This document shows, piece after piece, positions 40,847-49,517 of a stretch of 64,000 nucleotides of DNA. The notes beneath the pieces are model-generated. The model saw nothing but the letters and a program-made list of their open reading frames with translations. It had not been told where the DNA came from and made no database searches. The position numbers and the translations under genes are program-made. The stretch comes from Lysobacter sp. Lineage in GTDB: Bacteria > Pseudomonadota > Gammaproteobacteria > Xanthomonadales > Xanthomonadaceae. The first letter of the stretch is position 1. Each line of letters opens with the position of its first letter. The stretch spans positions 124,001-188,000 of the forward strand of contig JAHCAU010000008.1 of the NCBI GenBank assembly GCA_019634715.1. Direction: 5' to 3'.

Positions 40847-41699
40847 GTTCCTGCATGACGATCCGCTGCGCGAGCCCGCCTGGGTGCGCGCCGTCCTCAT
40901 CGCGCTGGCCGTGCTCGCCATGGTCCTGCTGGTGGTGCTGCCGCTGCTGACCGTGCTGGCCTCCGCCTTCGGCAAGGGCTTCGGCGCATGGTGGGCGGCG
41001 CTGCGCGAACCCGATGCATTGGCCGCATTGCGCCTGACCCTGCTCACGGTGTCGATCGCGGTGCCGGTGAACGCGGTCTGCGGCGTGCTGACGGCCTGGG
41101 CGCTGGCGCGCTTCGAGTTCGCGGGCAAGCGCGTGCTGCTGTCGCTGATCGACCTGCCGTTCGCGGTGTCGCCGGTGGTCGCGGGTCTGTGCCTGGTGCT
41201 GCTGTTCGGCGCGCATGGCTGGTTCGCGGCACTGCTCGCCGAATACGACATCAAGATCCTGTTCGCGCGTCCGGGCATCGTGCTGGCCACGCTGTTCATC
41301 ACCTTCCCGTTCGTGGTGCGAGAACTGCTGCCGCTCATGCAGCAGCAGGGGGCCGACGAGGAACTGGCGGCGCGCTCGCTGGGCGCGGGTGCGTGGCGCC
41401 TGTTCTTCCGCATCACCCTGCCGAACATCAAGTGGGGGCTGCTCTACGGCGTGCTGCTGTGCACGGCGCGGGCGATGGGCGAGTTCGGCGCGGTGTCGGT
41501 GGTCTCCGGCCACATCCGTGGCCTGACCAACACGCTGCCGCTGCACATCGAGATCCTCTACAACGAATTCGACACCGTCGCCGCCTTCGCCGCCGCCTCG
41601 CTGCTCTCGGGCATGGCGCTGGTGACCCTGGTACTGAAGTTCTGGCTGGAATCGCGCCACGGCGACGCGCTGGCGTCGTCGCACAGGAAACACCGATAG
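40836..41699 (+). CDS. cysW: Sulfate ABC transporter permease CysW
   Basis: This 287-residue inner-membrane protein has six predicted helices, an EAA loop (DEELAARSLGAGAWRLFFRI) and the CysW signature region ARAMGEFGAVSVVSGHIRG followed by TNTLPLHIEILYNE. It pairs with CysT as the translocation channel. It overlaps cysT by 11 nt and AAGGGAG lies just upstream of its ATG, so expression is coupled. Confidence 0.95.
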   Translation: MSAEFLHDDPLREPAWVRAVLIALAVLAMVLLVVLPLLTVLASAFGKGFGAWWAALREPDALAALRLTLLTVSIAVPVNAVCGVLTAWALARFEFAGKRVLLSLIDLPFAVSPVVAGLCLVLLFGAHGWFAALLAEYDIKILFARPGIVLATLFITFPFVVRELLPLMQQQGADEELAARSLGAGAWRLFFRITLPNIKWGLLYGVLLCTARAMGEFGAVSVVSGHIRGLTNTLPLHIEILYNEFDTVAAFAAASLLSGMALVTLVLKFWLESRHGDALASSHRKHR

Positions 41700-41711
41700 G
41701 AGTCCGCTGAC

Positions 41712-42764
41712 ATGCACCTGAGCCTTCGCAACATCCAGAAGCATTACGCCGGCGCGGCCGCGCTCGCCGGCGTCGACCTCGACATCGTCTCCGGCGAGCT
41801 CATCGCGCTGCTCGGACCCTCGGGTTCCGGCAAGACCACGCTGCTGCGGATCATCGCCGGGCTGCTTTCGCCGGATGCCGGTGAAGTGCGCTTCGGCGAC
41901 CGCGATGCCACGCGGCTGAGCCTGCGCGAGCGCAACGTCGGCTTCGTGTTCCAGCATTACGCCCTGTTCCGGCACATGACCGTGGCCGAGAACATCGCCT
42001 TCGGCCTGCGCAGCCGGCCGCGCGCGCGCCGTCCGGACAAGGCGACGATCGCGCGCCGCGTCGACGAACTGCTGCAGCTGATCCAGTTGCCCGATTACGG
42101 CGGGCGCCATCCCGAGCAGCTGTCGGGCGGGCAGAAGCAGCGCATCGCCCTGGCGCGGGCCTTGGCGATCGATCCCAGCGTGCTGCTGCTCGACGAACCT
42201 TTCGGCGCGCTCGACGCCAAGGTCCGTGTGGAATTGCGGCGCTGGTTGCGCCGCCTGCACGATCAGACCGGTCAGACGACCGTGTTCGTCACCCACGACC
42301 AGGAAGAGGCGCTGGAACTGGCCGATCGCGTGGTCGTGCTGCGCGAAGGACGCATCGAACAGGTCGGCACGCCGGACGAGATCTACGCGCAGCCGGCCTC
42401 GGCCTATGTCTTCGATTTCATCGGTCGCGGCAATGCGATCCGCGGGCGCGTGCAGGCCGGTGTGTTCGTGGCCGAGGACGAGATCGGCGTGCTGGACGCG
42501 CCGGGCATCGCCGATGGCGAGGCGGTGGCGATGTTCCGTCCGCACCAGGCGGTGCGCAACGACGAGGACGGCGAGGGCATCCGCGTGCGCGTGTCCGGCG
42601 TGCATCGACGCGCGGATCGCATCACGGTGGATCTGACCCCCGGCGGCGGCCTGCTTCCGATCGAATGGGAGCGCGTGGCCGAGGACGACATCGCGCTGCC
42701 GGCGGTGGGCGAGGCGCTGGTGCTGCGACCCACGCGGCCGCGCTTCTTTCCGCTGCCCGCATGA
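41712..42764 (+). CDS. cysA: Sulfate ABC transporter ATPase CysA
   Basis: This 350-residue protein has Walker A GPSGSGKT (35-42), the Q-loop in FVFQHYALF, the signature LSGGQKQR, Walker [13 protein letters not shown] and the H-loop THDQEEAL, then a C-terminal TOBE-like regulatory domain. It drives sulfate import through CysT/CysW. It starts 12 nt after cysW and ends the operon; a large inverted repeat begins 5 nt past its stop. Confidence 0.95.
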   Translation: MHLSLRNIQKHYAGAAALAGVDLDIVSGELIALLGPSGSGKTTLLRIIAGLLSPDAGEVRFGDRDATRLSLRERNVGFVFQHYALFRHMTVAENIAFGLRSRPRARRPDKATIARRVDELLQLIQLPDYGGRHPEQLSGGQKQRIALARALAIDPSVLLLDEPFGALDAKVRVELRRWLRRLHDQTGQTTVFVTHDQEEALELADRVVVLREGRIEQVGTPDEIYAQPASAYVFDFIGRGNAIRGRVQAGVFVAEDEIGVLDAPGIADGEAVAMFRPHQAVRNDEDGEGIRVRVSGVHRRADRITVDLTPGGGLLPIEWERVAEDDIALPAVGEALVLRPTRPRFFPLPA

Positions 42765-42768
42765 CCCA

Positions 42769-42896
42769 CCCGCTGCGGACTTGGCCCGCCGTCGCCGTGC
42801 CTGCCTTCGCTGCGATGACACTCCCGAGGTAGAGCATCCGGCGCGACAAGCGAGGCAGTGGCGACGGAGCGGACGGCAGGCCAAGTCCGCAGCGGG
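42769..42896. repeat. Long inverted repeat between cysA and the DUF2145 gene
   Basis: Perfect 18-bp arms (42769-42786 and 42879-42896) with further imperfect pairing inside can fold the whole 128 nt into one hairpin. It fills the gap between two converging genes. It may be a palindromic mobile repeat that also serves as a two-way terminator. Confidence 0.7.
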
Positions 42897-42901
42897 CGCG
42901 C

Positions 42902-43777
42902 TCACGCGGGTCCGGGTGCCGGCATGCGCTGGCCACGACGCCACTCCGTTTCGCGGATCGCGAAATCCGATGCATCGAGCCAGCGCAGGATCGACCGCAC
43001 GGTCACCACCGGGTAGTCGCCGCCCAGGCGCGTGCCGATGTCGTGGTCGGTGAAGACGAGATGGGCGCCGCCGAACAATCCACCGACGATTCGCCTGGAA
43101 TACGCGATGTGGATGGTGTCGGGCCGGAAACCGTGGGCCTTCGCCAGCAGGTAGGCCTGCGCCCGCTCGTTCGTCGGCCGTGCTTGCGCAAGGGTCGCCG
43201 CGATGTGTTCCAGCACCCAGGCCGTGGAATTCTGGTAGCGCGCGCTGCCAGGGCGCGCGATCAGGTTGTAGCGCGGCGTGTACAGCGGATCGTGGCGCAG
43301 GTTCGCCAGGCGCGAGGCGAGGCGTTCGCTCATGTCGGCGGGCAGCCAGGTGATGCGTGCATCCTGTTCGATCAGGTCGTCGGCGAAGAAATTCACCAGG
43401 CCCTGCGCATACAGGCCCGAGCCGTCGCTGCTGCAATCGTTGAGCAGATGGACCACGGTCCAGCGGCCGTCGGCATGGTCGCGCAGCGCGAAGCCCGCGT
43501 GGCTGTAGCGCAGGCCGTGCTTCGACAGGTCGGTGCCCACCCGGGAGACCAGCGCGACAGGTGCATCGTGCCGGTCCAGTTCCTCCACGACCATCCGCGC
43601 GGTGCGCGCGGCATCGGCGATCCGTGCCGGGGTCATCGTCCGCGTTTCGCAGGGCGTGCCCGCGTTTGCGGCCGGAGCCACGCTCATCAGCACGATCAAT
43701 GCCACCAGCATCAGCCCGATCAGGCTGGCGGCAGCGCGCGCGCTGCGGCGTTCGTCGTCGGGGTCGTAGCCGCTCAC
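42902..43777 (-). CDS. DUF2145 secreted or membrane-anchored protein
   Basis: This 291-residue protein has one N-terminal hydrophobic segment (ASLIGLMLVALIVLMSVAPA) that is either a signal peptide (ANAGT) or an anchor, then a domain with RYSHAGFALRD and NDCSSDGSGLYAQG, matching DUF2145. The conserved His and Cys may be catalytic, but the family has no assigned activity. The GTG start at 43777 has GGAG 8 nt upstream and overlaps the stop of the preceding small gene by 4 nt. The two form a coupled pair. Confidence 0.8.
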   Translation of the reverse strand: MSGYDPDDERRSARAAASLIGLMLVALIVLMSVAPAANAGTPCETRTMTPARIADAARTARMVVEELDRHDAPVALVSRVGTDLSKHGLRYSHAGFALRDHADGRWTVVHLLNDCSSDGSGLYAQGLVNFFADDLIEQDARITWLPADMSERLASRLANLRHDPLYTPRYNLIARPGSARYQNSTAWVLEHIAATLAQARPTNERAQAYLLAKAHGFRPDTIHIAYSRRIVGGLFGGAHLVFTDHDIGTRLGGDYPVVTVRSILRWLDASDFAIRETEWRRGQRMPAPGPA

Positions 43778-44253
43778 GATGCCCGCTCCAGAGAAGCGAT
43801 CCCGAGCGATGTGATCTCCCGCGAATGGATGTGGCCGCGCGTTGCCTCGTCGGCGATGAAGCAGATCGCCTCGCCGCTGGCCATCAGCAGCCAGCCGCCG
43901 GACACCGCCACCGCTTCCAGCGCATGGCCTGCGGACAGCCCCAGCGCCTTCACCGCCTCGACCGACAGATACACGACGAACGAGGCGCCGACCCCGACGG
44001 CCGAGATCGTCACCGCCACCACTGCGCCGCTGGCGACGATGCCGGTGACCACGAACTCGCTGCCCGCGGCCAGCGCGCTGATCGCCGCGATCGGCACCTC
44101 CACCGATGCGGCGAGGCTGGCTTCGGAGGCACGCGACGCGGCGGGATGGGCGTCGGCAGGGGGAATCAACAGGCAGCCCAGCGCCAGCACGGCGGCGGCG
44201 ATGCGGTAGCGCAGGGGCATGTGGCGCAGCAGGGGGAATGCGGTCTGCGGCAT
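43774..44253 (-). CDS. Hydrophobic secreted or membrane protein of unknown function
   Basis: This 159-residue protein has a likely signal peptide (AAAVLALGCLLIPPADA) and a body rich in Ala, Val, Ser and Gly with two or more hydrophobic stretches (EFVVTGIVASGAVVAVTISAVGVGASFVVYL). No family is recognised. It is coupled to the DUF2145 gene by a 4-nt overlap, so the products probably act together at the envelope. ATG 44220 is an alternative start giving a cleaner signal peptide; neither start has a strong Shine-Dalgarno. Confidence 0.7.
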   Translation of the reverse strand: MPQTAFPLLRHMPLRYRIAAAVLALGCLLIPPADAHPAASRASEASLAASVEVPIAAISALAAGSEFVVTGIVASGAVVAVTISAVGVGASFVVYLSVEAVKALGLSAGHALEAVAVSGGWLLMASGEAICFIADEATRGHIHSREITSLGIASLERAS

Positions 44254-44366
44254 GGGGGCGGTACGGATGGGAAGGTGGATCGAGGAAAGCCGCCGCCCGG
44301 ATGCATTGCAAACGGAATCGACCGGGTGTAAGCAGTGGGGCTGACAAGTATTGGAAAGCGATACCC

Positions 44367-45116
44367 ATGGCCGTTTCGGTGGATCTGATCGACGCCCTCA
44401 AGCGCCTGCTGCGCGGGCAGGGCATGACCTATCGCGAGCTGGCCTCGCGCCTGAAGATGAGCGAGGCGGCGGTCAAGCGCATGTTCTCGCTGCGCGCGAT
44501 GAGCCTGCAGCGCCTGGAGCAGATCTGCGACGTGCTGGACATCGGTCTGGCCGACCTCGCGGCCGAATCCGCGCGCGGCAAGGACAGCATGGCCCAGCTC
44601 AGCGAGGCCCAGGAGCGCGCGCTGGTGTCCGAGCCGGCGCTGCTGCTGGCGCTGTTCCTCAGCCTGAACCGCTGGAAGCAGAGCGATGTGCTGGCGCAGT
44701 TTTCGTTCACCGAGCCGCAGTGGACCGGATTGCTGGTCAAGCTCGACCGCCTGGGGATCATCGAACTGCTGCCGGGCAACCGTGCGCGTGCGCTGACCGC
44801 GCGCAACTTCCGCTGGCGCCGCAATGGGCCGATGGAACTGTATTTCCGCGAGAAGCTGCTCGGCGACTACTTCGCCGATGCGTTCGACGGCGAACAGGAC
44901 GGCCTGTTCCTGCTCAGCGGCAGCCTCAGCGTCGACGGCGTGCGCCAGATGCGGCAGCGGCTGGAAGAAGTGGTGAAGGAATTCGACGCACTGCTGGTGC
45001 GCGACGCCACGCTGTCGCCGAAGGAGCGCATCGGCGTCAGCTTGGTGCTCGCGCAGAAGCCGTGGCTGCTGCAACTGTTCCAGGGCTATCGGCGCGCGCT
45101 CGACGCGAAAGGCTGA
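44367..45116 (+). CDS. XRE-type helix-turn-helix regulator with effector domain
   Basis: This 249-residue protein has an N-terminal HTH (about 8-60: MTYRELASRLKMSEAAVKRMF, SLQRLEQICDVLDIGL). A helical C-terminal domain with a second winged-helix-like part (DRLGIIELLPGNRARALTARNFRWR) follows. It is a cytosolic DNA-binding protein; the target is unknown. It is followed by fabA after a 187-nt gap containing palindromes, which could be its binding sites, but this is speculative. GGAAAG precedes the ATG. Confidence 0.85.
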   Translation: MAVSVDLIDALKRLLRGQGMTYRELASRLKMSEAAVKRMFSLRAMSLQRLEQICDVLDIGLADLAAESARGKDSMAQLSEAQERALVSEPALLLALFLSLNRWKQSDVLAQFSFTEPQWTGLLVKLDRLGIIELLPGNRARALTARNFRWRRNGPMELYFREKLLGDYFADAFDGEQDGLFLLSGSLSVDGVRQMRQRLEEVVKEFDALLVRDATLSPKERIGVSLVLAQKPWLLQLFQGYRRALDAKG

Positions 45117-45162
45117 ACGCAGCCGGCAAGATTTTCATGCATACCTCTGCGTACAGTCGATG

Positions 45163-45219
45163 CATACGCATGCGTAGGTTCGTTCCTTGAATGAATGCAT
45201 GCGGCCATACGCATGCGAA
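45163..45219 (+). promoter_or_regulatory. Paired palindromes upstream of fabA
   Basis: The 12-mer CATACGCATGCG occurs twice (45163-45174 and 45206-45217), 43 nt apart. The first copy forms the perfect palindrome TACGCATGCGTA (45165-45176) and the second a near palindrome. A GATAAT -10-like element lies at 45268-45273. This is a likely operator pair for the fabAB transcript; the regulator is unknown. Confidence 0.5.
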
Positions 45220-45303
45220 TGCTGGAAAAACAGGGGTTTGAAGCGCAGTGGCCGCCGGGAAAACGGCGATAATGGCAAGTTCCGTCCACTTGCAGTCCGC
45301 TCA

Positions 45304-45819
45304 ATGCCGCAGCCCGCTTCGTTCGATTACGCGCAACTCATCGCCTGCTCGCAAGGCACCGTGTTCGGCCCCGGCAACGCACGTCTGCCGGCCCCACCGA
45401 TGCTGATGTTCGACCGCATCACCCGCATCGACGAGAAGGGCGGCTCGCACGGCAAGGGACTGCTGGTGGCGGAACTGGACATCCGCCCGGACCTCTGGTT
45501 CTTCGCATGCCACTTCGAAGGCGATCCGGTGATGCCCGGCTGCCTCGGCCTCGATGCGATGTGGCAGCTCGCGGGCTTCTATCTGCCGTGGCTCGGCGAA
45601 CCCGGTCGCGGTCGCGCGCTCGGCGTCGGCAACGTGAAGTTCAGCGGCCAGGTGCTGCCGACCGCGAAGCTGGTGCGCTACGAGATCGACGTGCGCCGCG
45701 TGATGCGCGGCAAGCTCGCGCTGGTCATCGCCGATGGCCGCACCTACGTCGACGACCGCCTGATCTACGAAGCCGACGGGCTGCGCGTGGGCCTGTTCCA
45801 GTCGGTGGAGGGCTTCTGA
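45304..45819 (+). CDS. fabA: 3-hydroxydecanoyl-ACP dehydratase/isomerase FabA
   Basis: This 171-residue protein matches the E. coli enzyme in length, with catalytic His70 ([14 protein letters not shown]) and Asp84 (GLDAMWQ) at equivalent positions. It dehydrates 3-hydroxydecanoyl-ACP and isomerises the product to the cis-3 form, the branch point for unsaturated fatty acids. fabB starts 1 nt before its stop codon ends (TGATG), the classic fabAB operon. Confidence 0.97.
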   Translation: MPQPASFDYAQLIACSQGTVFGPGNARLPAPPMLMFDRITRIDEKGGSHGKGLLVAELDIRPDLWFFACHFEGDPVMPGCLGLDAMWQLAGFYLPWLGEPGRGRALGVGNVKFSGQVLPTAKLVRYEIDVRRVMRGKLALVIADGRTYVDDRLIYEADGLRVGLFQSVEGF

Positions 45820-47045
45820 TGCGCCGCGTCGTCGTCACCGGCTACGGCCTCGTGTCCCCGATCGGCAACGATGCCGATACCGTCGCCGCCGCGCTGCGCA
45901 ACGGCGCCAGCGGCATCGAATCCGTTCCCGAATACACCGAGAAGGGCTTCCGCAGCCAGGTCGCGGGCGTGCCGAAGATCGACCTCGATGCGCAGATCGA
46001 TCGCAAGCTCAAGCGCTTCATGGGCGATGCCGCCGCATACGCGTACATCGCGATGCGCGACGCCATCGCCGATGCCGGCCTCGACGAGGCGCAGGTCCGC
46101 AACCCGCGCACCGGCGTGATCGCCGGCTCCGGCGGCGCCTCGGCGCACTGGCAGATCGAGACCGGCGACCTGATGCGCAACAAGGGCGCGCGCAAGGTCG
46201 GCGCATTCATGGTGCCGCGCACGATGGCCTCGACCGTGTCCGCGTCGCTGGCCACCGCCTTCGGCATCCAGGGCGTGAGCTACACCATCGCCGCCGCCTG
46301 CGCGACCTCCGCGCACTGCATCGGCGCCGCCGCCGATTTGATCCGCCACGGCGCGCAGGACATCGTCATGGCCGGTGGCGGCGAAGAGCTGCACTGGGGC
46401 CTGTCGGTGCAGTTCGATGCGATGGGCGCGCTCTCCAGCCACTTCAACGACACGCCGCAGCGTGCGTCGCGTCCGTACGACGCCGATCGCGATGGTTTCG
46501 TCATCGGTGCCGGTGGCGGCATCCTGGTGCTGGAGGAGTACGAACACGCGAAGGCGCGCGGCGCGCGCATCCACGCCGAACTGGTCGGCTACGGCGTGAC
46601 CTCCGACGGCGCCGACATGGTCGCGCCCAGCGGCGAGGGCGCGGTGCGCTGCATGCGCATGGCGATGCAGGGTTTCCCGGGCGGCGGCGAGCCGGTCGGC
46701 ACTATCGACTACCTCAACACGCATGGCACCTCGACGCCGCTGGGCGACATCATCGAGATCGAGGCGGTGCGCGAGGCTTTCGGCGGTACGATCCCGCCGT
46801 TCTCATCGACCAAGGCGCTCACCGGCCATTCGCTCGGCGCGGCCAGCGTGCACGAAGCGATCTACAGCCTGCTGATGCTGCGCGACGGCTTCATGGCCGG
46901 CTCGGCGAACATCGAAACCCTCGATCCGCGCGTCGAAGGCTATCCGGTGCTGCGCGAAACGCGCGATGCGCCGCTGCGCACGGTCATGTCGAACAGCTTC
47001 GGCTTCGGCGGCACCAACGCGACGCTGGTGTTCCGGGTGGTGTGA
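45819..47045 (+). CDS. fabB: 3-oxoacyl-ACP synthase I FabB
   Basis: This 408-residue thiolase-fold enzyme has active-site Cys161 ([12 protein letters not shown]) and the two His in [11 protein letters not shown] and [12 protein letters not shown]. It elongates the cis-3-decenoyl-ACP made by FabA and is needed for unsaturated fatty acid synthesis. Translation is coupled to fabA by the overlapping TGATG. Confidence 0.96.
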   Translation: MRRVVVTGYGLVSPIGNDADTVAAALRNGASGIESVPEYTEKGFRSQVAGVPKIDLDAQIDRKLKRFMGDAAAYAYIAMRDAIADAGLDEAQVRNPRTGVIAGSGGASAHWQIETGDLMRNKGARKVGAFMVPRTMASTVSASLATAFGIQGVSYTIAAACATSAHCIGAAADLIRHGAQDIVMAGGGEELHWGLSVQFDAMGALSSHFNDTPQRASRPYDADRDGFVIGAGGGILVLEEYEHAKARGARIHAELVGYGVTSDGADMVAPSGEGAVRCMRMAMQGFPGGGEPVGTIDYLNTHGTSTPLGDIIEIEAVREAFGGTIPPFSSTKALTGHSLGAASVHEAIYSLLMLRDGFMAGSANIETLDPRVEGYPVLRETRDAPLRTVMSNSFGFGGTNATLVFRVV

Positions 47046-47055
47046 ACCAGACTCC

Positions 47056-47085
47056 GCGCCGTTCCGGCAATGTCCGGAACGGCGC
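47056..47085. terminator. Hairpin between converging fabB and ppk2
   Basis: A perfect 12-bp stem (47056-47067 with 47074-47085) with a 6-nt loop lies 11 nt after fabB and 4 nt before the end of ppk2. It lacks T runs and may act in both directions. Confidence 0.5.
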
Positions 47086-47088
47086 AAG

Positions 47089-47871
47089 TCAGTCGACGAT
47101 GGGCAGTGGCTTCACCATCGAATAGCTTTCCTTCTTCGGCTTGCCCGGCAGCGGCGGGAACTCCACCGGCTCCGGCTTGATCTGCGTGTCCGGCAGGCGG
47201 TCGAGCAGGTCGCGGATCAGGGTCAGGCGCCCGCGCCTCTGGTCGTTGAAATCCACGAGCGTCCACGGTGCATGGTCGGTGTGCGTGGCCTTGAGCATGG
47301 CCTCGCGCGCCTTCGTGTATTCGGCGTACTTCGCGCGCGCCTCGATATCGATCGGCGACAGCTTCCAGCCCTTGAGCGGGTCCTCGCGACGCTCGGCGAA
47401 GCGCTTCTCCTGCTCGTCCTGGTCGCAGCACAGCCAGTACTTGAACAGCAGGATGCCGTCGTCGACCAGCATCTTCTCGAACACCGGCGCCTGTTTCAGG
47501 AACGCCTTCACCTGCCTGTCGTCGGCGAAACCCATGACCTTCTCGACGCCCGCGCGGTTGTACCAGCTGCGGTCGAACAGCACGATCTCGCCGGCGGCGG
47601 GCAGGTGCGGCACGTAGCGCTGGAAATACCACTGGCTGCGCTCGCGCTCGCTCGGCTTCGGCAGGGCGACGGTGCGACACTGGCGCGGGTTGATGTGCGC
47701 GCCGATCGCATCGATCACGCCGCCCTTGCCGGCGGTGTCGCGGCCTTCGATGACGACGAGGATGCGCTGGTTGGTGTGCGCGGCCCAGCGCGCCATCGAC
47801 GCCAGTTCGCGCTGCAGCGGTTCCAGGCGTTCCTCGTAGTCCTTGCGCTTGAGCTTTTCGGGTTTGGTCAT
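47089..47871 (-). CDS. ppk2: Polyphosphate kinase 2
   Basis: This 260-residue one-domain PPK2 has Walker A VIEGRDTAGKGG (about 40-51), the lid region KPSERERSQWYFQRYVPHLP, Walker B LFDRSWYNRAGVE and DQRRGRLTLIRDLL near the end. The family moves phosphate between polyphosphate and nucleotides, usually phosphorylating GDP or ADP. The start at 47871 begins the family core (KLKRKDYEERLEPLQ); the longer frame runs into the neighbouring HTH gene. Confidence 0.93.
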   Translation of the reverse strand: MTKPEKLKRKDYEERLEPLQRELASMARWAAHTNQRILVVIEGRDTAGKGGVIDAIGAHINPRQCRTVALPKPSERERSQWYFQRYVPHLPAAGEIVLFDRSWYNRAGVEKVMGFADDRQVKAFLKQAPVFEKMLVDDGILLFKYWLCCDQDEQEKRFAERREDPLKGWKLSPIDIEARAKYAEYTKAREAMLKATHTDHAPWTLVDFNDQRRGRLTLIRDLLDRLPDTQIKPEPVEFPPLPGKPKKESYSMVKPLPIVD

Positions 47872-47902
47872 GGCGGATATGCGATGCAGTGCGGGGTTCG
47901 GG

Positions 47903-48292
47903 TCAGGTGCGCTTCGCGCGTTTCGCTGGTGCCTGCTTGCGCGCGGGCTTCGCCGGTGCGTCTTCCGGCCGTGCACTCGCCGCCATGCTCTTCGCGACTT
48001 CCAGCAGCGCGCCCTGCTGTTTGGTGTTGAGCGCGCGGTAGGCGGCGAGCAGGTCGTGCTCGCCTCGGGTGCGGGTGGGGTCGAGGGTGCTGGCGACTTC
48101 GGCCAGCAGCGCACCGGCGGGGACGCCGAAGGTGCGGGCGAGGGCGTCGATCTGGTCGCGCCCGGGCATCTTCTCGTCCTTCAGCCAGGCGCTGACCGTG
48201 CTGGCGCCGGCGCGCGGGATGGCGGTGGCGAGGTCGGTGACCGACAGGCCGGTGGCCTTGGTCAGCAGGCGCAGGGTGTTGCCGATCGACAT
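47903..48292 (-). CDS. Small XRE-type DNA-binding protein with basic tail
   Basis: This 129-residue protein has an N-terminal HTH ([22 protein letters not shown]) and a Lys/Arg/Ala/Pro-rich C-terminus (about 108-129) like nucleoid-protein tails. It starts 3 nt after moaB on the same strand and uses GGAG inside the moaB end, so it is coupled to moaB. Its target is unknown. Confidence 0.8.
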   Translation of the reverse strand: MSIGNTLRLLTKATGLSVTDLATAIPRAGASTVSAWLKDEKMPGRDQIDALARTFGVPAGALLAEVASTLDPTRTRGEHDLLAAYRALNTKQQGALLEVAKSMAASARPEDAPAKPARKQAPAKRAKRT

Positions 48293-48295
48293 GGC

Positions 48296-48814
48296 TTACT
48301 CCTTGAGGCGGGGCCGCAGGGTGGCAAGGTTGCACGGTTTCGTGCGCGCGTCGAGTTGCGCGCGGACGATCTTTTCCCAGGCGGTGCGGCAAGCCGAGGT
48401 GGAGCCGGGCAGGGCGAACAGGAAGGTGCCGTTGGCCAGCCCCGCGAACGCCCGCGACTGCAGGGTCGAGGTGCCGATCTCGTCGAAGCTGATCGCCCGG
48501 AACAGCTCGCCGAACCCGGGCATCTCCTTGTCGAGCAGCGGCAGCAGCGCTTCCGGCGTGGAATCGCGGCCGGTGAAGCCGGTGCCGCCCGTGACCAGGA
48601 TGCCGTCCACCGCCGGATCCGCGATCCAGATCGACACCTGCGCGCGGAGCCGGTAGCGGTCGTCCGGCAGCAGCGCGCGGTCATGCAGCGTGTGGCCGGC
48701 CTCGACCAGCGCCTCGGCGAGATAGGCGCCGGAACTGTCCTCGGCCAGCGTGCGCGTGTCGGAAACGGTGAGGACGCAGAGGGAGAGGGGGATGAGGTCG
48801 GGTTGGGCGGTCAT
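48296..48814 (-). CDS. moaB: Molybdenum cofactor biosynthesis protein MoaB
   Basis: This 172-residue protein has the molybdopterin adenylyltransferase-like motifs [33 protein letters not shown] and [14 protein letters not shown], matching MoaB/MogA. It is expected to adenylylate molybdopterin. No other moa gene is in the window. No strong Shine-Dalgarno is visible before the ATG. Confidence 0.93.
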   Translation of the reverse strand: MTAQPDLIPLSLCVLTVSDTRTLAEDSSGAYLAEALVEAGHTLHDRALLPDDRYRLRAQVSIWIADPAVDGILVTGGTGFTGRDSTPEALLPLLDKEMPGFGELFRAISFDEIGTSTLQSRAFAGLANGTFLFALPGSTSACRTAWEKIVRAQLDARTKPCNLATLRPRLKE

Positions 48815-48839
48815 GGTGAGGGAATGTTGTTCGATAGAT

Positions 48840-49085
48840 TTAACGTGAAAGGTCGCTGAGCTGATCTTCTTCGTGTTGCTTCAGACACTCAGCCTCATGG
48901 TCTTTAGCGCTTCCGCCGTGCTCTTTCTCCATCTCGTATGCATCTCGAATGCATTTGCTTTCTATTTCTCTCCATTCTTCGTTCTTTTCGTTTCTAGCTA
49001 AAAGAAATACTGCTGCGAAAAATAAAGCAAAGAATAAAAATGCGATTCCTTCTTTCGACTTGAAATAATCTATATTTTTACCCAT
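48840..49085 (-). CDS. AT-rich small membrane protein of unknown function
   Basis: This 81-residue protein has one N-terminal membrane helix (GIAFLFFALFFAAVFLLA) and a charged C-terminal tail with two Cys (SKCIRDAYEMEKEH, EAECLKQHEEDQ). Its codons are unusually AT-rich for the window (many AAA, GAA, TCT and ATA), suggesting acquisition by transfer. It lies alone between moaB and the GFA gene with no strong Shine-Dalgarno. No family is recognised. Confidence 0.6.
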   Translation of the reverse strand: MGKNIDYFKSKEGIAFLFFALFFAAVFLLARNEKNEEWREIESKCIRDAYEMEKEHGGSAKDHEAECLKQHEEDQLSDLSR

Positions 49086-49130
49086 GGTGGGTTCTCGGTA
49101 GGTTCGGTTAATAATTTCATGCTTATTGGG

Positions 49131-49517
49131 CTAGTGGTCTGCGGCTTGATGCCAATCCGCCCGCGACCCCACGAAGATATCCCGAATCTCGATCGAGCCC
49201 AGCGGCGTATCCACCGTCCCCAGCGAGAACGCGACCAGGCCGGGTTCGCGGGCCTCGTCGCGCCAGAACAGGGAGGCGCCGCAGCCGCTGCAGAAGCCGC
49301 GCTCGGCGGTGGGCGAGGAGCGATACCACGTTAGCGTCCCGGTGGCGTCTTCGATGGACAACTGCGATGTGGACACCGTGGCGTAGGTCGCGAACGCGGC
49401 GCCGTGGCTCTTGCGGCACATCGAACAGTGGCAGTGCGTGACCCGATCGAAGCCGCCCTCGACGCGGTAGCGGACGCTGCCGCAGAGGCAGCTGCCGGCA
49501 TGCGATGCGTGGTTCAT
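49131..49517 (-). CDS. GFA (CENP-V-type) zinc-binding family protein
   Basis: This 128-residue protein has the GFA zinc-site cysteines in SCLCGSVRY, HCHCSMCRKSHG and FCSGCGASLFW. The family is named after glutathione-dependent formaldehyde-activating enzyme, but most members have no proven reaction. Its ATG overlaps the stop of the preceding GNAT gene by 4 nt, giving a coupled pair. Confidence 0.9.
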   Translation of the reverse strand: MNHASHAGSCLCGSVRYRVEGGFDRVTHCHCSMCRKSHGAAFATYATVSTSQLSIEDATGTLTWYRSSPTAERGFCSGCGASLFWRDEAREPGLVAFSLGTVDTPLGSIEIRDIFVGSRADWHQAADH

